NCBI RefSeq assembly: GCF_030272615.1
Contig: NC_081414.1
Coordinates: 307,251,164-307,315,163, forward strand
Source of the DNA: Cryptomeria japonica
Lineage: Eukaryota > Streptophyta > Pinopsida > Cupressales > Cupressaceae
Direction: 5' to 3'
DNA length: 64,000 nucleotides
How positions within the stretch are numbered: position 1 is the first letter of the stretch; the number at the start of each line of letters is the position of its first letter. The notes under the pieces are model-generated. The model was given only the letters and a program-made list of their open reading frames with translations, was not told the DNA's origin and did no database searches. Of the stretch, positions 24,151 to 36,080 are shown one piece after another. A program made the position numbers and the translations under genes.

Positions 24151-27100
24151 ATGTATAAAAGGGATGCACCAAAGTTGAACAAGTCAAGTTTCTCCACATG
24201 GCAAAAAAGGATGAAGCTACATTTATCAAGAATTGGAGAATATGCAACATATTATCTGGAGAATGATTACATTGCACTGAGCACCAACCCTATGACCTTG
24301 GAAGAGATTAAAGCAAAGTAAGAACATATTCAAGCTATGATTGAAATAACATCAGCATTGACTGACTTAGAGTTTAACGATCTAGAAGGCTGCAATGATG
24401 CAAAAGCAATGTGGACTAAGCTCACATCTATGTATGGAGGTGATGAACATGTTTAAAGAGAAAAAGTAGATAGTCTAAGAGGACAACTTGAATCCATGGG
24501 GATTAATGAAGGTGAGAACATAACCCAATACAGTACAAGACTAAAGGAGATTGTCAATCAAATTAAAGGAGCGGGTGGAACTATTGAAGAAAAGGATATA
24601 ACAAGTAAGTTGTTGAGAACCCTTCTACCAGCTTATGCTATTAGAGTCTCTGCAATCAATGAATTAAAATCTATACCTAACATCCCAGTTTCTTTGGATG
24701 CTACTATTGGTAAGCTACATGCATTTGAGTTAAGTAATTTTGACAACAGTGGGTCTTTGGTAAATAAAGTAGAATTTGCATTCAGTTCTTTTAATATTGG
24801 TGAATCTGATGATTACAATGATAGAATGAGTAAGTACTCTGAAGGAGATCATAGTGGAGCAAGTGAAAGATTTCGCATGAACATGGAAAAAGTGCGCAGA
24901 CTGTATGAGGAAATCAAGAAGCAAGAAGAATTTGAAGCATTATTAGCCAGAAGGTTACCGAGAGGAAAAGGTAAGTATAAAGGAAAGCTACCTTTAAAAT
25001 GTTTCAATTGTGATAAAATAGGACATATGGCTTCTAACTGCTCTGACAAAGAACCTAGTGAAAAGAGAGAATAACGAGATAACAGTCAGAAAGATAACCA
25101 ATACAGAGGACATCGAGACTTCAGAAGGAGAGATAGAAAGACATGTCTAGTAGTAGATGAGGAATCCAATGATGAAAAATCTGATGAAATTGATACTGAG
25201 GAAGTTGTTTATGTGGCTATTAAAGATGGATCTGATGAGGAAAGGTATGAAGAAAAAGCCCTAATATCTCACATAAATAATAATGATTCTTGGATCATAG
25301 ATAGTGGATGCTCACATCATATGACAAGTGATAAACACAAGTTTGTTAAATTAGAAGACTATGATGGAGGCTATGTAAGATTTGGTAATGATGCACCATG
25401 TCTGGTAAAAGGTAAAGGATCTATAACACTTCTTGACAATGCTAAATGTGATGATGTATACTAGGTTGAAGGATTGAAATACAATTTGTTGAGTGTAGCA
25501 CAACTAAACAATACAAGATACTGAATAGAATTTCAAAAAGGAATTGTCAAATTTCATGACAAACATGGAAAGTTAGCCGCTACTGGGACACAAACAAAAG
25601 GTAATACATTTCATCTTGACTCAACTCGGAACAAGTGTCTTTATGAAAAGATAGATGATACCTGGTTATGGCATAAAAGGTTTTGTCATGTAAATTTTGA
25701 TAATCTGATCAAAATAAGTAAGAAGCACCGAGTAAGAGGTCTACCGAGTCTTGAAAAACCTGAGAATGATATGTGTCGAGGATGCCAGATGGGTAAGATG
25801 ACAAGATCAAGCTTTACAAGTAAGTCCTACACTTCTAAAGAAATTTTAGATCTAGTACACACTGATCTTTGTGGTCCTATGAAAGTTCAAAGTTATTATG
25901 GTGATAAATATTTCATATTATTTGTGGACGATTACTCAAGGATGATGTCAGTTATGTTTTTAAAAGAAAAATTAGAAGCTTTTCAAATGTTCAAATGGTA
26001 CAAGGCAAGAGTTGAAAATGAAACAGGAAGACAATTGAAATGTCTTAGATCTGATAGAGGAGGAGAATTCACTTCTGATGAATTTAACTTATACTGCAAT
26101 GATCATGGTATAAAGAGGCAAGTACCTGCACTGAGAACACCCCAGCAAAATGGGATAGCCAAGAGAAGAAACAGATCAATTGTGGATTGTGCAAGAACCT
26201 TGATGATAGAAAAGAGGGTACCTCAAACATTTTGGAGAGAAGCAATCAGCACTGCAGTTTACACCCTGAACCAAGTTCAACTGAAAAAAGGAACTATGAA
26301 GACACCATATGAGATCTGGTATGACAAGAAACCTTATGTAAGTTACTTTAAAATCTTTGGAAGAAGATGCTATGTTCACAAAGATGACAGAAATGGAAAG
26401 TTTGATCAGAAAAGTGAAGAAGGAAAATTTCTTGGTTATTCTTCTAGAAGTAAAGCATTTAAATGTCTAATCAAATCATCTAACAAAATAGTGGAAAGTG
26501 CAAATGTGAAAATTGATGAATTTGCAGAAAGAAATGATGAAGGAAATTCCAAAGAACCAGAAGATTATGAAGAATTTGTTTATGTTCAACCGAGAAGTAC
26601 TACTAAGCATACTGTTGAAGAAAATGAATATAATGTCCAGCTACCGAGTGATGAAGAAGATCATACAGAACCTACCGAGCCTATATTAGCCAAATATGTC
26701 AGAAGACATCATGCATCAAGTCAGATTATAGGAGATAAAGATGATCCAGTGATGACAAGAAACAAACTAAGACAAAACACATGTTTGATTTCTGAATTTG
26801 AACCGAGAATAGTGAAAGAAGCATTTAACAGTGAAGATTGGGTAAATGCTATGACAGAAGAGATTGAACAAATCAAGAAGAATGACACATGGACACTAAG
26901 CCCAAGACCAAAGGACAAAAATGTAATCAGTACCAAGTGGATTTTCAAGAACAAGCTAAATGAAAAAGGTGAGGTCATTCGCAACAAAGCAAGACTAGTT
27001 TGCAAAGGTTATGCTCAAGAAGAAGGAATAGATTATGGTGAAACTTTTGCACCTGTGGCTAGACTTGAGGGAGTAAGAACATTGTTGGCATATGCTGCTT

Positions 27101-28338
27101 TCAAAAATTTCAACGTATATCAAATGGATGTTAAATCTGCATTTTTGAATGGTATACTAGAAGAAGAAGTTTTCATTGAACAACCTGAAGGATTTGTTGA
27201 AGACAAGAGTAAAGATTAGGTATGCAAACTGAACAAAGTTTTGTATGGTCTAAAACAAGCACCTAGAGCATGGTATGAAAGATTGCACTCTTATTTAATC
27301 AAGATTGGTTTTATAAGGACAAGTGAAAACAACAATATGCACATGAAGAAAGATGAGGACAATGGAATATTGATCTCAACCATATTTGTTGATGACATTA
27401 TATTTTGTGGTAATGACTCCTTATGCAAGAACTTTGGAAATGAAATGTGCAAAGAATTTGAGATGTCACTAATCGGTGAGATAAAGTATTTTATAGGTTT
27501 ACAAATATTGCAAATAAAAGATGAGATTTTCATTACTCAATCCAAGTACATAAAGGAAATCTTGAAGAAATTTGGAATGGAGGATTCTAAACCAGTAAGT
27601 ACTCCTATGACTACTAACTGTAAATTATCAAAGAATGATGAATCTGCATCTATTGATGAGACACTTTACCGATCTATAATTGGAAAATTGCAATATGTTG
27701 TGCATAGTAGACCAGATATAGCACATGCAATAGGTATTGTAGCAAGATTCTCTGCAGATCCTAAGGAAACTCATATGACAGCAATCAAGAGAATTTTCAG
27801 ATACCTGAGAAGCACTGAAGATTATGGCTTAGTATATGAAAAGAGAAATAATTTTGATTTAAAAGTTTATACTGATGCTGATTAGGCAGGCAACATAGAT
27901 GACAGGAAAAGCACAAGCGGTGGAGCTTTCTTTTTGGGAGAAAGACTAGTAAGTTGGCTTAGCAAGAAACAAGGATGTATTTCTCAATCTACAACAGAAG
28001 CTGAATATGTTGTTGCAACATTGAATTGTACCAATATAGCATGGATCAAACAACTATTGGAAGGTATAAATGAGAAAGTTACCAAGCCAGTAACTATATT
28101 CTGTGATAATACTAGTGCCATTAACATTTCAAAGAATCCAGTGATGCACTCTAAGACAAAGCATATATCTATAAAGTATCACTATCTCAGAGAAGGAGTT
28201 CAAGAGAAGAAAGTTGTGCTAGAATGTATCAGTTCAAATGAGCAATTAGCAGACATCTTCACAAAGCCACTGCCAAGGGACACTTTTGAGTATCTCAGAA
28301 GCAAGTTAGGGTTCCTACCCCTATCTTCTACTCATTGA
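24151..28338 (+). pseudogene. Copia gag-pol polyprotein (seven nonsense mutations, no frameshift)
   Basis: One frame runs from ATG 24151 to TGA 28336-28338 (1395 codons). In order: the UBN2-type gag; a zinc knuckle CFNCDKIGHMASNC near 25000; protease SWIIDSGCSHHMTSD near 25290; the GAG-pre-integrase block [11 protein letters not shown] near 25665; integrase with HTDLCGPM and FVDDYSR; RT with [21 protein letters not shown] and the catalytic FVDDIIF (near 27390); and RNase H ending SKLGF. Stops lie at 24319, 24454, 25072, 25462, 25522, 27217 and 27883. The third catalytic residue of integrase, Glu in the usual AERRNR, is Lys (GIAKRRNRS near 26155). So both translation and integration are lost. 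Confidence 0.93.
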
Positions 28339-28812
28339 CCGAGTTCGGTGAAAGCATCAATTCAATGAATCTACAGAATATTATGTGTGGATTGATGCTA
28401 ACTTATGCACTTTAGCAGGTCACCTATAGTTGTGCAAAAAATGAATAGAGACAAGTCGATCTGACCGAGACTGAGATGTTACATAGCAAGGCAAATCACT
28501 TCATAGAGGAAGGAATCATGATTTAGTTTTTTTTTTTACTTCTTGGAATTGTTGTCAAAGGGGGAGAAGACTAAATGGTTGACTGCATGATAAAGCCCTG
28601 AATGATGGAAATAATAGAAGACTAATGACAGGGGGAGTAGATTGCAAAATGGAGAAGACTAAATGCAAGTCAACAACTCATAAGCCTATTAAAAATGGAG
28701 AAGACTTTAGAAGACAATAGATCAAGGATAACAGGAGAAGTCTAACAACAATCTGAATCTGAATCAATTTGAATATCTTGTTGGTATTACCATTTAATTG
28801 TTGGTTTTGCCA

Positions 28813-28832
28813 TCAATGCCAAAGGGGGAGAT
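28813..28832 (+). other. Copia polypurine tract
   Basis: CAATGCCAAAGGGGGAGAT-type tract directly before the 3' LTR at 28833. It primes plus-strand synthesis. Identical to the tract at 38317-38335. Confidence 0.88.
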
Positions 28833-30349
28833 TGTTGGCATTACAGTAAGAAAGATTGTTGATATTCAATAAGGATATTGAGAAGGTTGTTGAAGATTAT
28901 TGATATAACTGAAGAAGGATGATAACTATCTTTATAACATTATTTTGTCATTGATGTCAAGAAAATGATTATATGATTCAGTATGATGTTGTTGTATCTT
29001 AAGAAGATTGATTAGAAGAGAATTAAGATGTCGGTAAAAGACACAGAAAGAATGTGATGAATAAAGGGAGGAATAAGTTATTCAATGGGCAACTATTACC
29101 AAGTTAGACAATGATGAGATCATGATGTTTAGATTGTTTTGATATCCTACATGTGTTGTTGATTGTAAGGTTAATACTATACTATGTTACCGAGCAAAGA
29201 ACCTAGTTGGTAAACCCTAAGGAACCTAGTCGGTAAACCCTAAGGTTATTGATATCGGTTAATGAAGGCAAAATGTCTACCGAGTAAAGTTTAGTAGTTA
29301 CCGAGTTGCAACTGAGTTATGACTATGCATGGGATGGATAAAAGCATTATTTAATGAAGGACAATGATTAGCTAGAAATGTATAAATGATTGGTATGTCG
29401 TGTATGAAGTTTGTTAAGGATCTATGGCAAAGGAAAATCGGCAAAAAGATCTATAGTGCAAATTGAATTGCAATAACCATTATGCAAGTTCCAAGAAGGG
29501 AATGCAAGTCCCGAGGTAAGGTAAAATGTTTTTAGATCGAAAGGATACATTGAACCTAGTCAAGTTTGAAGATCTGATGGCTAAGATTGATCATGGGAAA
29601 TGTGATCAAGGAGATTTAGCGGTTTTTATAAATAAGGAATTGTTGATAAACAATGTATGCAGGCAAGTGTATGCACATGGATGCTACATAGTGATTACCG
29701 AGCACAGAAGCTTGAAGACCTGTTTGAATAACAGAGTAGAGAGCCCAGCAGAGGGACATGATAAGTCCCATGACTAGATTGTTTTGAGCAAATAAGAATA
29801 TGCTTTAGCATTTTATATGTGAAGTTGCTGATAGATTTTATTACTGTTATTTTGTAAGTGATAGAAAATCTCTTAACCGAGTGGACTTAACAATCTTATA
29901 TGTAAACCCTCTAGCAAGGTAACATTCTAAAGAGAGCATTTGAAATCCTTTAACAAGGTCACTTCTAACAAAATGAAGATCCTAACAGATCTGAGGGAAA
30001 TCCTTTAACCGGGTCACATCTAGTAATGTGTTTGTAATATTTAACAGGATTTGCTTTTAACCGAGCATACTCTAGAAGAGTATATTTCTTAGTGGGTCTG
30101 AAATCCCGTAGTGGTTTTTCCCTATTTGGGTTTCCACGTTAAATCTGGTGTTATGAGTGTTGTTATGATTATGTGTTCTTAAGTTTGCATGTTTAACAGT
30201 TTTTGGTTAAGTTGTTGAAGTATAGGTTACCGAGGTTGAATCTGTTGATTTTATGGAAGTTTAAGTTTGTATGATTCAACCCCCCCCCCCCCCTTCTCAT
30301 CTTGTTAGCTATTGGCATCTATAGTTTACATCAAGTATCAGAACTAACA
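28833..30349 (+). repeat. Copia 3' LTR
   Basis: Starts TGTTGGCATTACAG after the polypurine tract and ends GAACTAACA before AGTTC. It is 1517 bp and pairs with 22563-24085. Its C homopolymer (about 15 C) is longer than in the 5' copy. Confidence 0.92.
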
Positions 30350-31419
30350 AGTTCCCAATTTGAGGCCACATTGGAGGAAGCAATGCATATAAAGAAACCT
30401 ACTCCCAGAAGTGGACCAATTAGGGCACCCTACTCTCCCATTTTTTACCCCAAAATTGAACCACTTAATGATCATTCTGGTTGAGTGGGAAATATTTTCC
30501 CGTGTTAGCGTGCTCCAAGTTTTACACCTTGAAATACATGGGAGAGGTATATAAGCAATGTATCCTCTCTCATTTTGAGAGAGCACGCATGGACTAGAGA
30601 CAATATAGACACAAAAGGACACAAGTCAATTCAAGAGCAAGACATCAAGCATCAAGGAATTGAAGATTAGGAGTAATTTGTATATCTATGCATTTGTGAT
30701 GGCATCCATGATCTTTTATTCCAAAATCTAGCTATATTCAAGTTAACATCAACATATTTATGATCATTTTGATACCAAGAATGTTTATGAAGGTATGCAC
30801 ATTTCATTTTTAATTCTAGTATGTACTACCTAACATCATATTTTCAATTCAAGTTCAATTCAATTCAATTTCAAGGTTAATTCCTAAAATTGGGGTTTGA
30901 CTTAGGCAAACCCCTTTCTACCCAACATTTTCACTCTTTTTTGTCTATAGGAACAAGTGATGTATCCATAGAAATAGGTACAAAGCAAGAAGGAGAGCTA
31001 TAATCTGTAATTTATCAAAGTTGAAACTATTGAAAGTAGGTCGAGCAGTGTGCCTTAGTCCTAGAAGTAAGTTAAGTTGGGAACCTTTCTTCCTCTACTT
31101 GTACTTGAAATGCAGATTGTGGGTTAGCTACAATTTTCTTTGCTAGATCTTATTATAGAATTGTTCTGGTAGTTAACTATCTTCTAGTGCATGTTGAAAA
31201 CTACCATTTCAATATATTTGGATCAACTTCTTGCATTCTTCATTTACAATTTTGCATAGTCATATTTCCTCGAAGTGAAATACCATTGCATCTACTTTGT
31301 GCTTAAACCATCTTGAGCTTGGTGGATCATTCTCATTCTAATGTAACCCAATGAGCATGAAATAGATTCCTTGTTTGTATGCATATACTTGTGAATCCTC
31401 TTTCCCCCACCTTACATTT

Positions 31420-31434
31420 TGGTGAACCTGACAT
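31420..31434 (+). other. LARD-3 primer binding site
   Basis: TGGTGAACCTGACAT follows the LTR end CTTACA (31416) after three T. Position and TGG start fit a primer site; the tRNA is not assigned. Confidence 0.6.
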
Positions 31435-31689
31435 ATCGCTTACTTTTTATTTTCATATCTAATTTGTATTCTTTTCACTTCATATTTGCAATCACATAGC
31501 TTATGCACTCATAGTTATATTCATTTGATAGTTACATATTCAATTTTTTATAATTTTATGTAATGTTTAAATAGTAAATTTATTAAAGGTTTGTATTATT
31601 TAGATATTTCTTTCATTAGCTTTGTGCATGAGTTTTATGACTTTGTGCCCTACATCTAATATCCCTGTGAGAAGAAGTTTATATTTATG

Positions 31690-32318
31690 GCTTCCCTAAG
31701 AGGTGTAGAGCCTGAGTCAACTAACATTTTCCATGGGAAGATAGGTGAAACTTCTATGCCTACACATGAAATACCTACCAATGTTAACAATCATTCTTCC
31801 CACACTTCTCATGATGAGGATCACTCCCTAACATGAGTGTATCCTAGAACCAATTTGTAAATCTTGCCCATGATTTGTAAAAGCTTGAACATTTGATAGT
31901 TCAAGAACACTTGAATAGTGAGGCAATCCCCTTTATTGAAGGGTTGAGGAGGATGGTTCAAAATGATGAATATGGTGTGGATTTATTGCATGCAATATCT
32001 CCTATTATGAATGACAATATTATGTCCATTAATAGTTGTGTCGAGGCTCTTAATCTTTATAATCCTTCTAATAGCATTAGAAATACCATTCCTACCCCAA
32101 CATCATTGCCTAATGTTCCTACTTATACCCCACTTGTAATGGCTATATCTACACAAAATTTCAATCCTACACATGTTAGTCCTAGAGATATTCCTATCAT
32201 CCCCCCTTCTATGAGTGTTCCATGTATTTCCCAACCATCTCCTATACCTACTTACCACAGTGTCCCACTTTCATATTCCAATGCTCCATCTGTTTCCTAT
32301 AATATTCCACATCCTTGA
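31690..32318 (+). pseudogene. LARD-3 gag-like fragment
   Basis: An ATG at 31690 opens a frame (MASLRGVEPESTNIFHGK...) that stops at about 31834. After a frameshift the reading continues in another frame as NLAHDL.KLEHLIVQEHLN (near 31855-31910) and stays open to 32318, ending in a Pro/Ser/Thr-rich tail. It begins about 270 bp after the primer site, where gag belongs. I recognise no zinc knuckle and infer gag from position and composition. No pol follows before 33759. Confidence 0.45.
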
Positions 32319-33759
32319 TAATTGAATATATCCAATACCAACCGGTCCATTGAAGCAATCATTAATAACCTAGTCCATCCTTGCAATAACAATTCACTTC
32401 CATGGCCCAATCCAAATTTAACATTCTCACATGTGACATTGCTAGACCAATTTCCCAAGATATCATTCATGTACCATTAACCCTCAATACATGAAAATCC
32501 CTCACTTGGAAACACATAATGGAAAAGTGTTGAACACACACCTAATGCTGAGAGTGGGGGGCGAGTGAATCAACATGAGCAAAAAAATCAGCCTCAATCT
32601 TGCATCTAACAAGTTTATTCTAGACATCCACTTCAAAGAACGTCAAATGAAGACATCATAAAATTATTCACATCAATCACACATGAACACCAATATTTTA
32701 TATATGGAAAACCCAAAACTGGAAAAAACCATGGTGAGCATCAACTCACAGAATTAATCCACTATATAGAAATGTTTTACAAAAGGGATTTTACTACTCT
32801 GGATTTGCAAACCAAGGCTAACTAATTTTGGTGCAAGATATAGGAAAAGACTTGTGCACTGATGCTAACTACAACATGGCAAGCTATAGAATTATAATTT
32901 ATAGAAAAAGGAACTGCATGAATAAAGGTGTTGTGTTCGTGCACAACATGCCCCATTTTTATTATAGAATGGGGACCCACTAATTTTTTTCGAAATAAAG
33001 CCTAAAGACTTTAAGGGTAAGCAAAAGACTAAGTGAAATGGCTATCTTAGGAAGCAGTAAAAGGAAGTTTGTTTCTAAAAAGTTTGTGTGATAAGAATAA
33101 AAAAGCACAATATTATCCATAGTTTGCTAAAACGAATTATTGTCATGAGACGAGAAGTAGAGAGTTTTGAATTATATTGTTATTAAAGCGAGCCATGTTG
33201 AAGGAAATGTGAATAGAATGGATCTGCCACCCATAGGGTCAAATGATAAATGGCTCAAAAGTGCGGAATCACAAGAAAATGATGGAAATGATTTAACGCA
33301 TAGGTTGAAAGAATTAAGAGATTGAAATTTACTAAGGATCTCTTTAGCGGAGTGTGGGAGATTTAGGAAAATGTGAGAGCAAAGGAGGCTAACGTTACAA
33401 TATTTAACAGAGTGACCTGAAGCTTGCAATATGAATATCACAAAATATAAAGTGAAATCAAGAAAAGACCAAAAAAAACAAAGCTAAAAGGGAGACATGT
33501 GTCAAGATCACCGAAGAAGCTACATTCTAATGAAGGCGTATAGGATACATTGAAAGAACCATTGGATCCGTTTTTCAAAACCAACATCTGTAATTTAGCA
33601 TTTTTTTATTATGGAACTAGAGTAAATGTCTCACTATTAAGTTGTAACTAACTTTTATAGTGCTTTGTTGTGAAAAAGATACAACAATAAAATCAAATAA
33701 GAAAGCAAGGGCATAATATAGGTAAATCACAAGTGGGATTACATGAAGGCACTCAAGAC
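32319..33759. other. Non-coding stretch with an LTR-like remnant
   Basis: Around 32540-32800 the words GAGAGTGGGGGGCGAGTGAATCA, then 'atggaaaaccc' and AAAAAACCATGGTGAG resemble the reverse of Copia LTR ends and match the remnant at 3130-3300. I read it as a decayed reverse LTR. The rest (32900-33759) shows no gene or repeat. AAGAC at 33755-33759 is the left target duplicate of the next element. Confidence 0.4.
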
Positions 33760-34595
33760 TGTTGGCATTCTACACTCTTATGAGAATAGTTGATGTTGTC
33801 ATTGATGGAAACCAACTAGCAACCAACTGGAAACCAACTAGACATCATCTGTCAACCCACCGGTAGTTACCGACATCGGCAATAGACTTCTACATTCACT
33901 GGCAGGTACTTCACCGGCAGCGGCAATAATGGATACCAGTACTCAAGCCGACATGGAATAAACTTTTGTTTATTGTTTTATCTTTTGTAAAAGCCGACAT
34001 GACATATTGTAAAAGACTCATATATATCTATGAGATCTTATAGGTCATTTCATATGTGAATATGTGAGTATGTAGTATATGAGAAAGGATGATACATGAT
34101 AGTTGATATTTTTGTATAAGGTGATATAGTTGACAGTGAAGGTTTTGGTAATGGACTGAGCTTAAATCGGTACTGAACCTAGCATAGTTGATGCTGATCT
34201 AAAGCAATACATTGTATTGGATTTTGATAATCCATTTTGTAAGTCAGTGAGACTTTTGTTTTGTGATTGAGCGGTGAGCTCTAGGCTACTAGCCTTCCTA
34301 CATGTGCATGCCCCTCATTGTAAGTAATATTTATTCATTGGCCAGTGAGTGAATATTTTGGGTCATAAATCCAACTAAGGTTTTTCCCACATCGGGTTTC
34401 CTTGTTAAATTTCTTGTGTTATGGTGTGTTTTTTATGTTGTCTCTATTGTTCCTGTTTACTATATTAATTCTTATTTACCAGTACACTGTTTTGGGATGC
34501 AAAGTTCTTAATAAGGTTAAATCTTCTGCTAACCGATAAGACACTGATTCACCCCCCCCCTCTCAGTGTCTTTGGGACTGTCATTGATTCTAACA
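33760..34595 (+). repeat. 5' LTR of the non-autonomous element
   Basis: Starts TGTTGGCATTCTACAC and ends GATTCTAACA, 836 bp. It pairs with 38336-39149. Contains a C9 run followed by TCTCAGTGTCTTTGGG near the end. Confidence 0.92.
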
Positions 34596-34597
34596 AT

Positions 34598-34609
34598 TAG
34601 TATCAGAGC
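34598..34609 (+). other. Primer binding site of the non-autonomous element
   Basis: TAGTATCAGAGC, the initiator-Met site with one G-to-A change at the second base. Confidence 0.8.
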
Positions 34610-34666
34610 GTGGTCCTCTATTTTCAAAAGCCTAACAACTTGAGGAAGATTCTGACGCCGATACAG

Positions 34667-35779
34667 ATGGAGAACTTCAGGAAACAATTGGAAGGAGCTC
34701 TTGTAGATTATGATGCTGAAAAAGTGAAGAACATCAGATTGGAGGAAGAACTTAAAACTGCTCAAGAATTTCTTTTGGCGCTTCAAAATAATTTGGTTAT
34801 TGCAAAGAACAAAAGAAAAGAACTTCATATGCAGATGCAGAATGAGGATGATGAAAAAGACACTCTTAGAGAACTTGCAAACAAGTTGAGACAAGAAAAC
34901 AGTACTATGAAGAATGAAAGGCAAGATATGACTATGAGGTTTTGTAAAGACATTGAAGATGGAAAGAAAAATGAAGATGACTTGACTAGGAGACTCAATG
35001 ATGTTGGAAATGAAAATCTAAGACTTAGTCATGAAAATGATATGTTGAAAACAGATCTGATTCACATGCAACATGATAAAATTGAGCTTATGAGACAAAA
35101 GGGAATTCTAGAAAATGAGTTGGCTACTGCAAATCAACACAAAGAGAAATTCAATAAAAGTTTAGAGGAAATTGATAACATTCTGAAAAGTCAGAAACCT
35201 AATGGAGATACAAATGGACTTGGATTTGAAGTTGGAGAAAGTTTTGGTACTGCAAACAATCTAGATCAAAACAAACCGGTAAGACAACCTAATGCTTACA
35301 ATTTTAATGGAAAATGTTTTAATTGCAACAAATATGGTCATAAAGCAAATCAATGCAGATTTAGAAACAATCAGAATACCAATGCACCCACCGGTCAATG
35401 TTCCAAATGCAACAACGTTGGTCATAATTCAGAAAACTGTAGAATGAATGTGAAATATTATGTTTGTGGAAGATATGGACACTTATCTAATCAATGCATA
35501 ACACAAACCGACATAGGATATGGAAAAGCTATTCAGAGGAATGATGTGACTTGTTATGCTTGTAACAAAATTGGACATATTGCAAAATTTTGTAGAAGCA
35601 AGAATTCACCAGCAAATAATAAAGGATCCAGTTTGAAAGGCAAAGAAAAGGTAGATGAGGTAAAGCAAGAATTTTCAAAACAATGGATTAGGAAGAGAGA
35701 TCAGAATGTTGATGAGACTATCTCTATACTGGTAGAAAAAAGTAACCCTCCACTGGCAGGAGAATCTTCATCCAACTGA
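34667..35779 (+). CDS. Coiled-coil protein with four zinc knuckles (gag-like)
   Basis: An intact 370-codon frame, taking the first ATG (34667); an upstream in-frame GTG at 34610 overlaps the primer region and is unlikely. Residues 1 to about 175 are rich in Glu, Lys, Leu and Asn with heptad-like spacing, predicting a long coiled coil. The C-terminal half has CFNCNKYGHKANQC, CSKCNNVGHNSENC, a third knuckle whose first Cys is Tyr (YYVCGRYGHLSNQC), and CYACNKIGHIAKFC. These bind RNA in gag proteins. I infer a nucleocapsid-like role in packaging the element's RNA. The usual Copia gag domain is not visible in the N-terminal half. It is the longest intact element-borne frame in the window. Confidence 0.8.
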   Translation: MENFRKQLEGALVDYDAEKVKNIRLEEELKTAQEFLLALQNNLVIAKNKRKELHMQMQNEDDEKDTLRELANKLRQENSTMKNERQDMTMRFCKDIEDGKKNEDDLTRRLNDVGNENLRLSHENDMLKTDLIHMQHDKIELMRQKGILENELATANQHKEKFNKSLEEIDNILKSQKPNGDTNGLGFEVGESFGTANNLDQNKPVRQPNAYNFNGKCFNCNKYGHKANQCRFRNNQNTNAPTGQCSKCNNVGHNSENCRMNVKYYVCGRYGHLSNQCITQTDIGYGKAIQRNDVTCYACNKIGHIAKFCRSKNSPANNKGSSLKGKEKVDEVKQEFSKQWIRKRDQNVDETISILVEKSNPPLAGESSSN

Positions 35780-35932
35780 GAAGTAACCCTTTGGGGGTAT
35801 TGCAGCAAATTGAATATCATGCAGATTACCCTTGGTCGATGGTGAGAAGATAGATTTCTTCTTTACTGGCAGATGTGTTAAGTTTTCACTTCACCGATGA
35901 GCATTTAATGCGGTTGGTAAGAGAAAAGTCAT

Positions 35933-35939
35933 TATAAAT
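35933..35939 (+). promoter_or_regulatory. TATA-like box upstream of the second ORF
   Basis: TATAAAT, about 142 bp before the ATG at 36081, in an otherwise unremarkable 300-bp interval between the two ORFs. A pyrimidine-rich TTTCTCTCATTTT follows at typical start-site distance. It may drive the second ORF independently of the LTR. Confidence 0.4.
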
Positions 35940-36080
35940 CATCAGATTTCTCTCATTTTTTATTCACCGAGCATTCAAATTAGTAGAGAGCGCAAAAAAG
36001 AGCAAAGGCATTCAAGGCGAAGGTGTGAAGTAATCTTTTCAAGCATTCAAAATATTTTCAGGCAGCTAAAGGTATTTTCA

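Larger units (their letters stand above)
22563..30349 (+). mobile_element. Complete Ty1/Copia LTR retrotransposon
   Basis: It has two 1.5-kb LTRs, an exact initiator-Met primer site, a single-frame gag-pol, and a polypurine tract. Domain order (gag, protease, integrase, RT, RNase H) is Copia-type. The target duplication is AGGTC/AGTTC (22558-22562 and 30350-30354), one mismatch. The polyprotein frame is uninterrupted by indels but has seven stop codons, so this copy cannot make its own enzymes. The same LTR family recurs as solo LTRs at 15311-18006 and 48826-50336. Confidence 0.93.
22469..31416 (+). repeat. LARD-3 5' LTR, interrupted by the Copia element
   Basis: The LTR is about 22469-22562 plus 30355-31416, roughly 1156 bp, against 1196 bp for the family's solo LTR at 16799-17994. 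The right end CTTACA is followed by a primer site. Shared blocks include the CAAACCCC segment near 30905, and a TATA box (GTATATAAGC) lies near 30547. The left end (a CTAGCATTCCTAG word resembling TGTAGCGTCCTAA) is weak and uncertain. No 3' LTR was found. Confidence 0.55.

Noticed and set aside
32540-32800. Possible full LTR start of another element
   Set aside because: Only LTR-like words are left; no partner LTR, primer site or target duplication found.
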